Source: Utricularia gibba (lineage: Eukaryota > Streptophyta > Magnoliopsida > Lamiales > Lentibulariaceae). From it: a stretch of 64,000 bases of DNA. Location of the stretch: the NCBI GenBank assembly GCA_002189035.1, contig NEEC01000004.1, positions 1,612,001 through 1,676,000 of the forward strand, in the 5' to 3' direction. Within the stretch, counting starts at the first letter, position 1. Every line of letters starts with the position of its first letter. Below the pieces are notes generated by a model, which did not search any database, was not told where the DNA came from, and worked only from the letters and a program-made list of their open reading frames with translations. Positions 37,210 through 48,725 of the stretch are shown one piece after another. Made by a program: the position numbers and the translations under genes.

Positions 37210-38549
37210 ATGGATATTATTTCTCAATTGCAAGAACAGCTCAATACAATCCCCTGGCTTGCGTTAAATACCTTCGGTACGCTTCAGAGGGACGCGCCGC
37301 CGGTGCAGCTGTCGCCGAATTATCCGGAACCTCCGCCGCCTATTTCTAATGGAGAAGATTCTGCCACTCTTGCCGACCAGCCAAAGCTTCTGAGTGCCGA
37401 ATTGGTCAAGGCAGCAAAACAGGTGCTTTCGTTGTTTTTCAAATACCTTTTTTTATGATTCGATTTTGGGACATAAGCTACAAGAAAGAGGTTTAGAAAT
37501 TGGGCTAAACCCTAATAACCGTTTAGCAGATTGGGAGATAAAATAATGAAGCGTTTCATGAACTTCTCCAATTTCAATATGCAATGGTCTATTTTCCCAT
37601 GGCTTCTCTAGTTCTATTTATGTCATACCAACAGGGATGCTTTTTTTCGGTCATTTCATTGAGGTGTGGATGTAATGCTGCAGCTGCTGCCTTTCATGAT
37701 TCTATGCTCTCATGTGAATCATGACAGTAGTTTTTGCGTAGGATTACTTGTGTTCCATACTTATAGCCTTCAGCGTCCAATGATCTCTTTTTCTTTACCG
37801 TTGCTTTGAGCGATGAACCTATCTCTGTTCTGTTGTGGCTGAGATTTTAGTCTGGGGCCTTTTCTTAATGTCCCCTACCCTATATTTGTCTTTTCTTTCT
37901 GCGGCATGCCCGTCATCTAACATGGTTAAATTCTTCTAGAAGTGGTTTCTTGTCTCTGCATGCTTCTCCCGTCACCATGCATCTTCTGCAAGAGCGCTCT
38001 TGATTTTGTCTAGTGTTTGAGTTGTCTTCTTTCCATAGAACTTGAACAGATAGTTCTTTCGCAGTTCGATTTGTTAGTTGCTGCACTTCCAGTATCCGAG
38101 GGAGATGAGGAAGAACAGTTAAGAAGAATTGGAGAACTCCAGGTAACGACATCATACATGTCTATGGTCTATTTACAGATCACCCTCTCTTTTGTTGCTA
38201 CACATTTTTGTCCCATTTTTCAAACTTCCATTTTTGTAATCGTGTGCATCGTCGATGATTGGCAGGCTGAAAATGATGCCATTGGGCAGGAACTACAAAA
38301 CCAGCTCGAGGCTGCAGGTATGGATTGCACTTGAGAAATCCTCATAGGCTTATAAGATTCTAGTTCGTGTGTGTGGTACTGTAACTCGCCATGCTTCAGA
38401 CAGTAGCAGTTATTTTTTCGACAAAAGGAACAGCATTACAAAATGGTGATCAGAAGCTTTTGTTTCTGGTAGAGAAAGAACTGAAGCAGGTTCAAGAATT
38501 GTTCAAACGAACAACAGACAACTGCTATAATTTGAAGAGGCCTGACTGA
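37210..38549 (+). CDS. MED21: Mediator of RNA polymerase II transcription subunit 21
   Basis: Small middle-module subunit of Mediator, pairing with MED7 as a coiled coil. Exons: 37210-37422, 38065-38142, 38266-38317, 38473-38549, joining in phase to 139 residues, the normal size. Conserved blocks: MDIISQLQEQLNTI, FGTLQRDAPPVQLSPNYPEPP, LSAELVKAAKQ, FDLLVAALPVSEG, LRRIGELQAENDAIGQELQ, and the coiled-coil end EKELKQVQELF. The first intron is about 640 bp. The segment after NTI (PWLALNTFGTL) is less conserved than the rest. Confidence 0.92.
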
Positions 38550-39604
38550 TGATTGGATACTATGCGTGCTAGTTGTATGTTTATTAGGTGTTTGTTACAT
38601 TGTTTTGACAGTTTAAAGACGTGTTAATTGATAACAATATGTATTTAGTAAAATAGTTTAGCATTATTTGAGTAATTTATAAAATAATTACAAAATACTA
38701 TGAGTTGGATATTTTAAAACAATCACTCGGTCGCATACATTTCCATTATTTTTTAAAATTGATATGATTAGTTTTCAATATTTAATGAAAATAGTATGGT
38801 TAGTTTTTATTGGTATATTTAATCTCTAAATTTTGACATATCAAATATATTTAATTCATAAATTTTGATGTGCTGAATATATTTAATTTTTTTTACTTTA
38901 ATCATTTTTTATTTTTATTATTTGAATGCTAGCTATAATTATAGGCCCAATCTTTATATCCATAAGACTTTATGTCTGTTCAAATTCTTACTCTTGAAAA
39001 TTAATAAACTATTGATTTTTAATTTCTCCTCAATTTAGATGAAAAATTTCTAAAAATCAATAAAGTATATTTTTTTATAAAAAAACAAATCGAATCAATG
39101 TATGTTGAGAGATAACGAAAGCCTCTATTCCAGCTACTCAAAAGCTACTTTTTTATAAATATTACAAACAAATCGGCTGTGAAGTAGAAGAATCTCTGTA
39201 GTTCAACATTAAAAAAGTATAGAAGCAACACAAGTGTTCACATTCACAGAAATCACAGTTAAGAAAATGGTGATTGTGATTAGAATGTAGCATTCCTCTA
39301 CTACAGGAACCAGATGATGGTATTGCTCTAGTTGCTATGTCAACCTGGAAAGCATCTCCCAAAACCATAAACTTGGAAACTCACAAGTTGCATGTTTTTG
39401 AATATGGGGCGTGCGTTTTGCTTAATCACTCTATTGAAAAAGCAACTGGAACTCAATTCCTGATTGTATCACTGATGCAATACATGTAAAAGATTCCATG
39501 TTGTGGGAATGCTACTGATGTTTATCAGAGGGGCTGGCTATATATTTGTAGCAACAAGGCTCTCTAAGAAATACATTGCCCCACTCATCCTTTCATTTTT
39601 CTAC
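38550..39604. other. Intergenic, mostly AT-rich
   Basis: 3' flank of MED21 followed by AT-rich DNA. From about 39130 composition becomes more balanced and may include badly decayed upstream parts of the BAP31-like relic, but I could not align it. Confidence 0.35.
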
Positions 39605-39945
39605 AGATTGAGGATCGACAGATTGCATTATTGCTTTCGTGTAATAAGGAAGCACAGTCCAGTATTTGATGATGTGTTGTTAAGCTTGCTACTTCTGAGC
39701 GAGTGAAGCATCGAGAAGGAGTAGTACAGCTTCAAATGCAGCTGGAGGAAAGGGACATTGAAACCAACCTTCTCAAATCCCAAAGATTGAAGAGTAACGG
39801 AGACGCGTTGCAGTTAACCATAACCAAAGAAGCGAGTTCCTCAGAAGCCGATGCCTTGGCTTTGAGGAAGCAATCAGAAGTGTTTCTTGTCGAGTACCAG
39901 ATCCTCCGAAGGAAGCTGTTGTCTGATAACAAGAAAGACATATGA
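39605..39945 (+). pseudogene. Relic of a BAP31-like ER membrane protein gene
   Basis: Plant BAP31-like proteins are ER membrane proteins with a C-terminal coiled coil. Here a segment at about 39605-39650 (RIDRLHYCFRVIRK) matches the post-membrane loop IDRLHxY-xR-xxRK, directly after a good polypyrimidine/acceptor (39588-39606). After a stop at about 39704-39706 another frame continues to 39945 with ASSSEADALALRKQSEVFLVEYQILRRKL and the end SDNKKDI, matching the family's C-terminus. The membrane helices that should precede are not found, and the two pieces are separated by a stop. Probably a truncated, decayed copy. Confidence 0.55.
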
Positions 39946-40170
39946 GGTAACTTTTGTGGATCTTGCCTGGTTTACGATTATCAGTTCACAATGCGTACAC
40001 AGCCATTTGATCAAAAATATCAAATAGATTGTTTCACTCTGTGCAACATATTGAAGTTTGAAGAATAGGATACGAAAAACAGCCACAATCCAGATTCCAC
40101 GCTCTATGCCTTGCAGACTGCAGTATTCTTTTGTTACTTACACCAAATCGGAAAAAACCTGTAGGAACAA

Positions 40171-40913
40171 TCAGCAAACGCTCTTGCTGAATGGATTTCT
40201 AAACCTAAAAGCTTTATTTCCATGCCCGACATTGGTGGCAACATTATCAGGGCTATCATCAAAGCTTCGGCACCGAACATGGCGGCGAGGAGCAACTGAA
40301 CTCGCTGGAAAAGTATCTGGCGCGTGGCTATAGTTACCGCCGCCGCCGATTTTTCGAACTCGCCAAATGGAGCTGATCTTTACTCCTTGTTTCCCGGGAA
40401 AAATCCTCGCCATTGATTCCCCTTTGGAGTTGCTCCTGGAGCACGGCGCGCTGCTGACGTTACGAGTCGCCGTAGCTAGCAGCCGTGTTCCGCCGTTTCC
40501 TGCGGACCGGCCCCGGGAGAAAGGCCATATGTTTATGTTGAGCTGCGCCGCTGTCGCGGCCACATTCTTCTTCTTGGCAGCATTCTGCTTCTTCACGGAG
40601 GAAGTTTCAGGGGAATAAAGGTGTTTACAGATATTACTCGTCCAACGCTTTGTTGGAGTTGCCGGTGAAGGGAACGCCGTAGTAGCTGAGTCCAAAACTT
40701 GCGGTGGAGGCGCGGGCGGGAATGGTTGTCGGTGAGGCAGAGATGGCGGAGAGGGAGGAGGACGCCGTCGCAGAAAAGCTCGTCGGCAGAGGATAGAATG
40801 GGCTGAGGAAAAGAAGGGTTTCTGAAGATCCAGAACTCGAACTCCGGCGAGTTTGAGTCGCCGTAGCTGGCGTAACACGAATTCCGTCGAGGGAGTGCCG
40901 CTGGAGACTCCAT
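40171..40913 (-). CDS. DUF1645-family protein (one apparent 1-base loss)
   Basis: Single-exon plant protein of unknown molecular role. ATG at 40911-40913. The N-terminus MESPAALPRRNSCYASYG, then SPEFEFWIFRNPSFPQP and LSSADELFCDGVLLPL, is the family's signature. Later, in the next frame, come TPTKRW, KKQNAAKKKN, AAQLNINIWPFSRGRSAGN and VSSAPCSRSNSKGES, and the end FRNPFSKSVC. Moving from the first to the second block needs one added base somewhere in the C-rich stretch around 40700-40790. With it the protein is 247 residues. The same kind of single-base G/C loss affects five other genes in the window. Confidence 0.65.
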
Positions 40914-42009
40914 GTTCCGTTTCCAAGTGGCAACTGATGAGTAATTTCTTATTTATATTGAAATTTGTGCTTTCTTTAATAAAATAAACATTTGTTTGGA
41001 TCTTGAGAGTGGAACTATTTTTGCATTGAAACCATTGCGAAAATCGCTGCTATGAGTTGGAATATGAATGAAATTATAATATTATAATTAACTAAACAAT
41101 TATAGTATTTCTATTAATATTTATAAAGTTTAATTTTACCAAGCTTTCATTCTTATCCCATATTAAAATTTTAAAATAAAATTGAATGATTATATTTAAT
41201 TATGTTTTTAATCCACGAGTATTATAGATTTACATAATAAAGAATCTAAACATTCTATTATATAACTTGATACCAAACATATTCTTGTAGCACCTCACCC
41301 AACCAATTTAGATATATCTAAATAACTCTAAACTAGGCTACAACCAAACTTGTGTACCAAATGACCCTTTAAATGTTAGACTCTTATTGGTTTCATACAA
41401 TATTATCCATTTTAAACATCTAATCCTTATTGTTATGTTCTCATGGAAAATGTATCGTACAAAATTAAAATAATTTCTTTATTTAAACATGTTCACTTCC
41501 TCATCTATAATCAATATAGTATATTATTATTTTGGCTTTACATTAGAGTTATTTTTCTTCATCTTTCATTGTTGTTCATTTTATCATCTTTTATATTTAA
41601 TCTTATTTATCTTATGAAATTCAATAGTTATTTCACTATTGTTTTGTTCATCTTTTTTGAGATTTTTTTATGACCACTATAAAATTAAATAAATATAACT
41701 AATTTATGTTTCACCATGAATGTAGGTTTAAATAAATAAATTGAATGAATATTTAATTCTTATCAATTATCATTATTTATCAAAAATTTGATTCATAAAT
41801 ATTATTTAATATAAGGTAATCTTTCAATTCATATCAAACTAGTTCAAAGGAAACTAAGCATTTCATCAATTCCAAGTAACATCAAATGAAACCAAGTGTG
41901 GGAAGTTGAAAGAGTGCAAAAGTTTGATTGTGAGTGACAAGTGGAATATTCATGAAAATTACATCTACCTATTTATCAAAATGCCCTTATTGCTCAATTT
42001 TTATTTTAT

Positions 42010-42190
42010 TGAAATTAAAAATTAGATAGATCAGACGAGTACACATGAAGTACAAATATATAAGAAATAAAGATCATATTATAAAAGATTAGGTGTAATC
42101 AATTATTAATGATTTATAATTTTTTTATATATTTAACTATTTTAATTTCAAATACTGATATGGTATTATTTGTTCTCATATATTTTTTAC
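42010..42190. repeat. Dispersed AT-rich repeat family, copy 1
   Basis: Shares ordered blocks with 42670-42850, 60190-60330 and 60380-60545: GAAATTAAAAAT, then AATTATTAATGATTT-TAATTT, TTATATATTTAACTATTT and a CTGATATG-type end. Looks like diverged LTR or other transposon-derived sequence. Confidence 0.45.
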
Positions 42191-42669
42191 TCTCATTTTA
42201 CCTGCTTTCACTCATCTATCATTCCTTGCCTTATTCTTCTTCGAAAATCCAAGACCCCTTCACCAAGACTGCTTTTGAGCTCTGATGAAGTTGGTATGGT
42301 TCCAACTCAGATTCGGACAACGATGAATGCATAGGGGTCCACCTCCGCTATGTGGCGCTCACTGGTTTTCATTTCAAAAAATGACTTACAATTTCTTGTG
42401 GTTATGCCACTGTCTTATAGAATATAAGTATCATTACAATGATAGAAGAACTTCAGTAGCGTATGTCGCTTCCATTCAATAATGAATCCTTGCGTCACTA
42501 CTACACTTTAGGGTGCGTTTGTCTGTGGAACGTGTTCCATGATTTGAAGCTATTTGGCCATTTTTCTCGATCCATAGGCTGAGAAAAAATGTACAAGTAA
42601 GAGGGTTTATCTGAGTTTGATTTTTTACATTATCATAAGAAAGATGGGTGTTGATTCTTGAGCACATAG

Positions 42670-42850
42670 ATTTGTTGAAATTAAAAATATTATGAGTCGG
42701 ACAAGCATATGATTCAAGTATAAAAGAATCATAAACTATGTTAAAAAAGATTAGATCAAATTAATTATTAATGATTTGTAATTTCTTATATATTTGAGTA
42801 TTTCAACTTTATTTTTTGATATGAGATTATTGATTCTAATATCCAATCTT
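42670..42850. repeat. Dispersed AT-rich repeat family, copy 2
   Basis: Same block order as copy 1, about 500 bp further on, also preceded by TTGAAATTAAAAAT. Diverged copy in the same orientation. Confidence 0.45.
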
Positions 42851-45479
42851 AAGTCGAACTAGTTTTCGATCCAATTAAAATTTGTTACTTTTTTATGATT
42901 GTAAATAGTGTTTAGGTTATATTAAATCTAATTTCATAAGCTAAATCCAATGTATTTTTTTTAACTAGAATTGAGATCAATACAAAATTTATCTTGATCA
43001 TCCAAACCATGAAATTATTTGTTCTAATAGGATTCAGAATTTTGAGGGTAGCAAGCAACTCAACTCACATCAGCCTCAGCGAGTTCAATAATCTGCATGA
43101 TCTCAAAAGATGCTGTTAGAATGAAACGTCCATGTCATGGCAAGGGAGCAAGCTCGGAGGGATCCAGAGAAAGCAGGGCCAAGATGTCCGAGACGAGGAC
43201 AGGTGGATAGAATCAAGAGGGCTCACTCAACTCCAGGAAGCTTACAAAATTTGTCATGTGGGTGACAATCCACAGACACCTCCTTTAAACAAATTCGTCC
43301 ATCTTCATCACCCCACTCCCTGCTTTCGTGTTTTTAAAATGAGTAACATGTTCTAAAGCCTGAATTCAGATTCCTTGGCTGATACGGTCGCCGGAGATAC
43401 GCCAAACGGCACCGGAAAGAACACAAGGCCAAAGTCTTTGGCCCAATCTGTGGAAGACATCAACCACCTACAACACTGCATTAATATTAATGTTTCTCAA
43501 ACAACCTCTAGAACATAAAAATTATTTTATAATAAGTAATATATATTAAAATTATTTTATAATAGAAACATTATATTTAATAAGTGGGTTTTATTTATTG
43601 GAGTAGTATATTTGATGGATAGGTATTAAAAATTAATTAAATTTTTTTTTATTTCCTCATTAATTATATGAAAGAATTGAATTGGCAATAATAATGTCTT
43701 GATATGCTAAACCCATATAGGGGGTGAGTTTTATAAATTCATATACATGTGTTTTAAGAAATCACATGTATTCAAACACACATTTTTTTTACTAAACCTA
43801 AGATAATCAAGGACTCTATATGCATACCAAATGAGGCCTAAATTGAGGAAGGGGAGAGGGGATATGTGATTTAAAAATGGTCATTTTGTGTCTATTTTTG
43901 GTACACTACGATCAATTTTTTTTTTATATGTACAATAGTTATTTTTATTACACACTTAAAAAAGTGACCACTTTTTTAATACATACGGAAGATTGCCTGT
44001 CATATTCGTTTACTAAGCTAATCATTCATTGTATTTGATATAATGAATGGTGTTGTGAAGAGAGTTGACATGAACCGGATGAGGAGATCACAAAGATAAT
44101 TATAAGATATGCACAAGCCGGATAGTGAAGTGGAAGGATGGCTAAAGAAAAACACACGCCACTTTTGTTTGTGTACGGTAGAGCCTACGAGAGCCTCGGC
44201 CGGAGTCGTCCCGAGGGAGAGGGAGGATGGAGGTGCCGGCGGAGATGCCCTACGGGTAGCGTACAGCGGGTAGGGCCGGCCGGCCGCCAACCGCCCGTAG
44301 GTGCGAGGATTTGGTAGTGTTCGGTTACCAAATACCAACTTCAAAATATCAAAATTTGTAAAAAATTATGTATCAAATCCAAACCAAATTAAATGTTAAT
44401 CAAAATATTAAATACTAAAATTATTTATGCATTCAATATTTGGTTCATGAAATTTCAAATTTTGTATCTCAATAAATACTAATTACAAAATACATCTTTT
44501 ACATATATATGGTGTTGAAAAAAAAATATTTAATATAATGCATACCAAAATACACTTGAATTCAAAATTAAATATAAAATTCATAAATAGAGTAAAATCT
44601 TAATAATTATTAAACATATAATATATTATACATATGAAAATATATATTAAATAATAATATAAAACTTTAATTTATTCTGTATATACCAAATTATATTTCC
44701 TACTTCCAATACCAAACCAAACTCTAAAATTTTTAAGAATCATCTACAAACCATCTATCTAATATTGAATATCAAATTTCAAATATCAATAACAAAAAAT
44801 TCGATTCCATATTTGGAATTTCATTCATTTGGCACACTACTGGCAGCCGGCTTCTATCAAATCCTGCAGCACTTCAGAGACTTCTTCTTTTATATGTAAA
44901 CACCATTTAAATCTGGTTTTTTAACCAATAGATAAAAGTAAAAATTGGATACATTAAAGTTATATTATTTTATATTATAAAATAATATTTAAGACATCGG
45001 AGGGAATATTAGAATAGAATTTTTTGTTTAATATTTTTTATTTCATGTGCAAATTTATGTGTTTTATTGTTTTTATTATTGTTATTGTATAATTATTTAA
45101 TAAAATATCAAACTGATTAAAGTTAGATATGGTTTTAATCATATTTTCTAATCGAATAATTCTAAAAAACCGGGTTCAACCGGAACTAGAACAACCGACC
45201 GGCAACCCCAAATTTTATATGAAAGTAAATCAAGCAATCAGGCTATACAAACTTGCACGCTTCAGTATTCATTAAAAAGTATTTGAAATGCGCGTAGCTC
45301 CTCCTCCTACGAACGTGTTTGTAACTGGAGCGAAGGCATCTGAATAATAACTTTAAAGGGGTGTTTATGGTGAAGAATGAAACTCCCGGAAGCATTTGGA
45401 ATCAACCCATTGGCATTGAGTTGTCGGTGGAGTTGCAGTAGTGTGCGAAGCTCAGGGAAACATTTGGAGTGGGCCGTTC

Positions 45480-46714
45480 ATGGCGGAGCAGATGGCCAGG
45501 CTGAAGATCAACGGAGACGACTGCTGTATTTTCAACGTTTCAGGTGTTGCAGAGATTGACCGCATGAGCTTCATGCCCAGCTTGTTTCCATCGGGCCTTA
45601 CCATCACGGAGAATATCGCCTGCGAATGATGGAGGAGCACAAGTCAAGATTTTTAAAAGACATGCTCCGGCGAATCGAGAGAAATGGCGTCAAAGAGGAG
45701 GATTTGCTGGAAGAAGTTAGCACTCTGGAGGATCTGGCCCGGGGTTACTATTGGTCACGATTCAATTATGATTCTGAGGATTTTGTCAAACTGCTTGTCA
45801 CTGATGGGTGCTTCGTGATTGAGCTGCTCAGAAAATATGGTGAACAGAATCGAGTGGACGGGGCTGAGCCTTTGCTCACCATTTCACCCATTCGTGCCCC
45901 CTTGTTCCGTGACCTCTTTTTGGTTGAAAACCAGGTTCCCTTTAAGATTCTCGAGAAACTGTACAACCGCATTTACACGTCCTCCGGCACTGACCTAAGG
46001 AGCATGATGGTAAGAGTTTTCAGGATCATAGCATGGCCACTGAAATTTGAGTGCAACCCAGAAAACCTGGGAAACCTGGATCCCAGGCACCTCCTTGATT
46101 TGGCACGTCTGAGCCTCATACCAGATAAGTTGAAGGAGGCACACGAGAGGCAGTATGAGCTCACTAGCATCCAGGCTATTCGGAACCTCCTCCGCTCTGG
46201 GATACGTTTCCGGCATGATAAAGAAAGCAAAAGCCCCATTGAAGTCGAGTTTCAAAGGGGAGAGCTGATCTTACCGACATTAGTCCTGGATGATTTCACA
46301 TTACCCCTGTTTCGGAACTTCGTGATCTTCGAGCAGTGCGGCAGATATTCTTCGATGCACATGACAGCCTACGCCTTCCTCTTGACTGATCTCATCACCT
46401 CGGAGGAGGACTTGGAATACCTTTGTAAAAAGGGGATCACTGTTAACTACTTCGGGAGTAACGCCAAAGTTGTGCAGATCATGCAAGACATGCTGGCCGG
46501 TGTGCCTTATGATATCTCAAGGTCGTATTTGTACCCGCTGTACAAAGATGTCGGCCGGCACTGTAGAAGCCGCCTGCATGTTCAGATAGCAGGGTTCAAG
46601 TACGCCTATTTCAGAACGCCGTGGTCGTTCATCTCTTCCTTGGTGGCCGCTGCCCTTTTGCTTCTCACCATCACCTCCACCACCTTCACCATTCTCAAAT
46701 TTCTCTTAAGATAG
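45480..46714 (+). CDS. DUF247 protein, first of a tandem pair (one apparent 1-base loss)
   Basis: Plant-specific DUF247 membrane protein (UPF0481), intronless. Start ATG at 45480-45482 (MAEQMARLKINGDDCCIFNVSGV). One base is missing at about 45584-45587, between RMSFMPSL and the SIGPYHHGE block that typifies DUF247. After it the frame runs to 46714: MMEEHKSRFLKDMLRR, YYWSRFNYDSEDFVKLLVTDGCFVIELL, DLFLVENQVPFKILEKLY, LELDDFT-type LVLDDFTLPLFRNFVIFEQC, EEDLEYLCKKGITVNYFG, and a C-terminal membrane helix (FISSLVAAALLLLTITSTTF). With one base restored the protein has 411 residues. An A-tract of about 17 bases lies roughly 26 bp after the stop. Function of the family is mostly unknown; some members act in self-incompatibility in grasses. 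Confidence 0.85.
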
Positions 46715-47277
46715 CATTAGTAGGAGAATGCGAACTTGCAAAAAAAAAAAAAAAAAGGAAAGTGGTGCTGGGAGAGGTCATGTTTGGTCACCCACAAACT
46801 GCAAATGGACTGACTTTCACATATTTGACTTTCTGATTCTTCATATCCCTCCTACCTTCACATTGACCTTCGTGTTGTGCCATGTCAAATGGCCATTTTT
46901 TTAGCAATGACAAGACAAAGCCAGTTTTCCGAATAAGACGACCGTTTTGCCACACCAGCTTTCATTCTTCGGATGGGAGTGTAGAAAGAAGAATAAGCAG
47001 CAAGAAAATTCAACAGGGGCAGTGATTCTAGAAGGAGCACTTAAACCAGGCCCGATAATTAGTGGAGCAGGTGGGTTGTGCCACTCGAGCATCACGTCAT
47101 CGCAGTGTTCAAAAATGGGGGCGAACTCCGTCAACTTCATGGTTCAGGGTTCATTAACGAAGAACTGGAGGGATGTTTCACACGAAGGCCATTTCTGCAG
47201 CAGTGTGACATGGAGATGCTGACTTTATAAAGCTTTCTGCATAGGATTCATTATGATGGGTGTGCTGAATTCCCTAG
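46715..47277. other. Spacer between the DUF247 tandem genes
   Basis: 563 bp including a poly-A tract (46740-46756) and the promoter of the second gene. No further feature recognised. Confidence 0.4.
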
Positions 47278-48522
47278 ATGGAGCAACGAGAGATCATGCT
47301 TAGGATCGATGGAGGCTGGAGCAGATGCTCCATTTTCAATGTGTCAAGTGTTTGGGAGAGTGATGATCGCATGAGCTACAGGCCTCGACTCGTCTCCATT
47401 GGTCCGTATCACCACGGCACCGCTCAGATGGGAATGATGGAGGAGCACAAGAAGAGGTATCTGTGTGATCTCCTTCGTCGTATAGAGGGCATGGGCGTGA
47501 ATAAGGAGGCTTTGCTAAAGAAAGTTGGAGCCAAGGAAGCTGAGGCCCGAGCGTGCTACTGGTCGGAGTTCGAGCGCTTCGATTCTAAAAAATTTGCCGA
47601 AATGCTACTTGTTGATGGGTGCTACGTGATCGAGGTTTTCCGAAGAATCGATGGATTTGTTCTACCCGAAACCGGTGATCCGCTGTTTACCATTCAAGCC
47701 ATCTGGAACCTCATGATCCGTGATCTACTCTTGGTGGAAAACCAAATACCATTTGAAGTTCTCGAGTCCCTGTACAACATCACCAAAATGCCTACTGATT
47801 TGGGCATTTCCCTCTCTCGGCTGTTGATTGACGTGTTCAAACACCGATGGTGGCCTTGGTTGAACCTCGATACAACCGAGAACCCGAAATACCTGCTTGA
47901 TTTGATACGGCTGAGCCTCATGCCGGCGTGTTATGAAAATTCAAAACCACAGAACGAGGTGTATCGGGTGCCGAACATCCGCAATCTCCTCCGGACCGGC
48001 ATATGTTTCCGTCGTGGCGATGCCAACACAAGCCCTCTTGCTGTTAGCTACCAAAATGGAGTGCTGATCATGCCACCCTTGACCTTGGATGATTTCACGT
48101 TTCCATTGTTTCGAAACTGTCTTCTCTTGGAGCAAAGCTCCACATGCTCTTCTAAGCATGTGACAGCTTACTTTTACTTTCTAAGTTACCTCATTGTTAG
48201 CGAGGAGGACATGGACTACCTCTGTAAGAAGGGTATCCTTGTTAATCACTTCGGCACCAACGCCACGGTGGTGCACCTCATCCACCAATTCCTGGGAGGC
48301 ACGTACTTGAACATCGAGCAATGTTACCTGTCGGGGCTGTTCAAAGATGTGGACGACTACTCCAGTCAGAGATGGCATGTTCAGTTAGCCACCTTCAAGT
48401 ACACGTACTTCCGCACGCCGTGGACATTCATCTCCGCTGTGGCGGCCTTCCTTCTGCTTGCTCTCACTGTCATTTCCACTGTTTTCACAGTTCTCGCTTA
48501 TTTCAAAGATGCTCACCATTGA
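47278..48522 (+). CDS. DUF247 protein, second of the tandem pair (intact)
   Basis: Intronless 414-residue frame from the ATG at 47278. All DUF247 blocks are present in one frame: CSIFNVSSVW, RLVSIGPYHHGTAQMGMMEEHKKRYL, ARACYWSEF, FAEMLLVDGCYVIEVF, RDLLLVENQIPFEVLESLYN, LLRTGICFRR, PPLTLDDFTFPLFRNCLLLEQ, EEDMDYLCKKGILVNHFG, YFRTPWTFISAVAAFLLLALTVIS (C-terminal membrane anchor). It is clearly a tandem duplicate of the gene at 45480-46714 but well diverged. Its intact SIGPYHHG block is the local template that reveals the base missing from the first copy. Confidence 0.93.
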   Translation: MEQREIMLRIDGGWSRCSIFNVSSVWESDDRMSYRPRLVSIGPYHHGTAQMGMMEEHKKRYLCDLLRRIEGMGVNKEALLKKVGAKEAEARACYWSEFERFDSKKFAEMLLVDGCYVIEVFRRIDGFVLPETGDPLFTIQAIWNLMIRDLLLVENQIPFEVLESLYNITKMPTDLGISLSRLLIDVFKHRWWPWLNLDTTENPKYLLDLIRLSLMPACYENSKPQNEVYRVPNIRNLLRTGICFRRGDANTSPLAVSYQNGVLIMPPLTLDDFTFPLFRNCLLLEQSSTCSSKHVTAYFYFLSYLIVSEEDMDYLCKKGILVNHFGTNATVVHLIHQFLGGTYLNIEQCYLSGLFKDVDDYSSQRWHVQLATFKYTYFRTPWTFISAVAAFLLLALTVISTVFTVLAYFKDAHH

Positions 48523-48725
48523 AGATGTTTTCTTGGTTGCCGAAACGTCCCATCACCAGTGAAGTTTTCCCAACCAAAACCAAAATGCTTATCGGTTTTG
48601 CTGTATTTTTTGTTAGCAGATCTGATTCTTCCTCTGTTTTTGTTTCTTGAGATACTCCCGTGTAAATAAAATGGAGTAAAACAACAAAACAGTCTGAGCC
48701 ACCCAAACAGACCACGGTACCAGCT

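Larger units (their letters stand above)
40914..45479. other. Long intergenic region with dispersed AT-rich repeats
   Basis: AT-rich throughout. Islands of balanced composition are at about 42225-42560, 43040-43460 and 44160-44330. Two members of a dispersed repeat family lie at about 42010-42190 and 42670-42850 (listed separately). The 43040-43460 island looks like a degraded fragment of something transcribed, but no protein is recognisable on either strand. Confidence 0.45.

Noticed and set aside
43040-43460. Possible degraded gene in a balanced-composition island
   Set aside because: Frames on both strands are short and interrupted, and no family could be recognised; left as intergenic.
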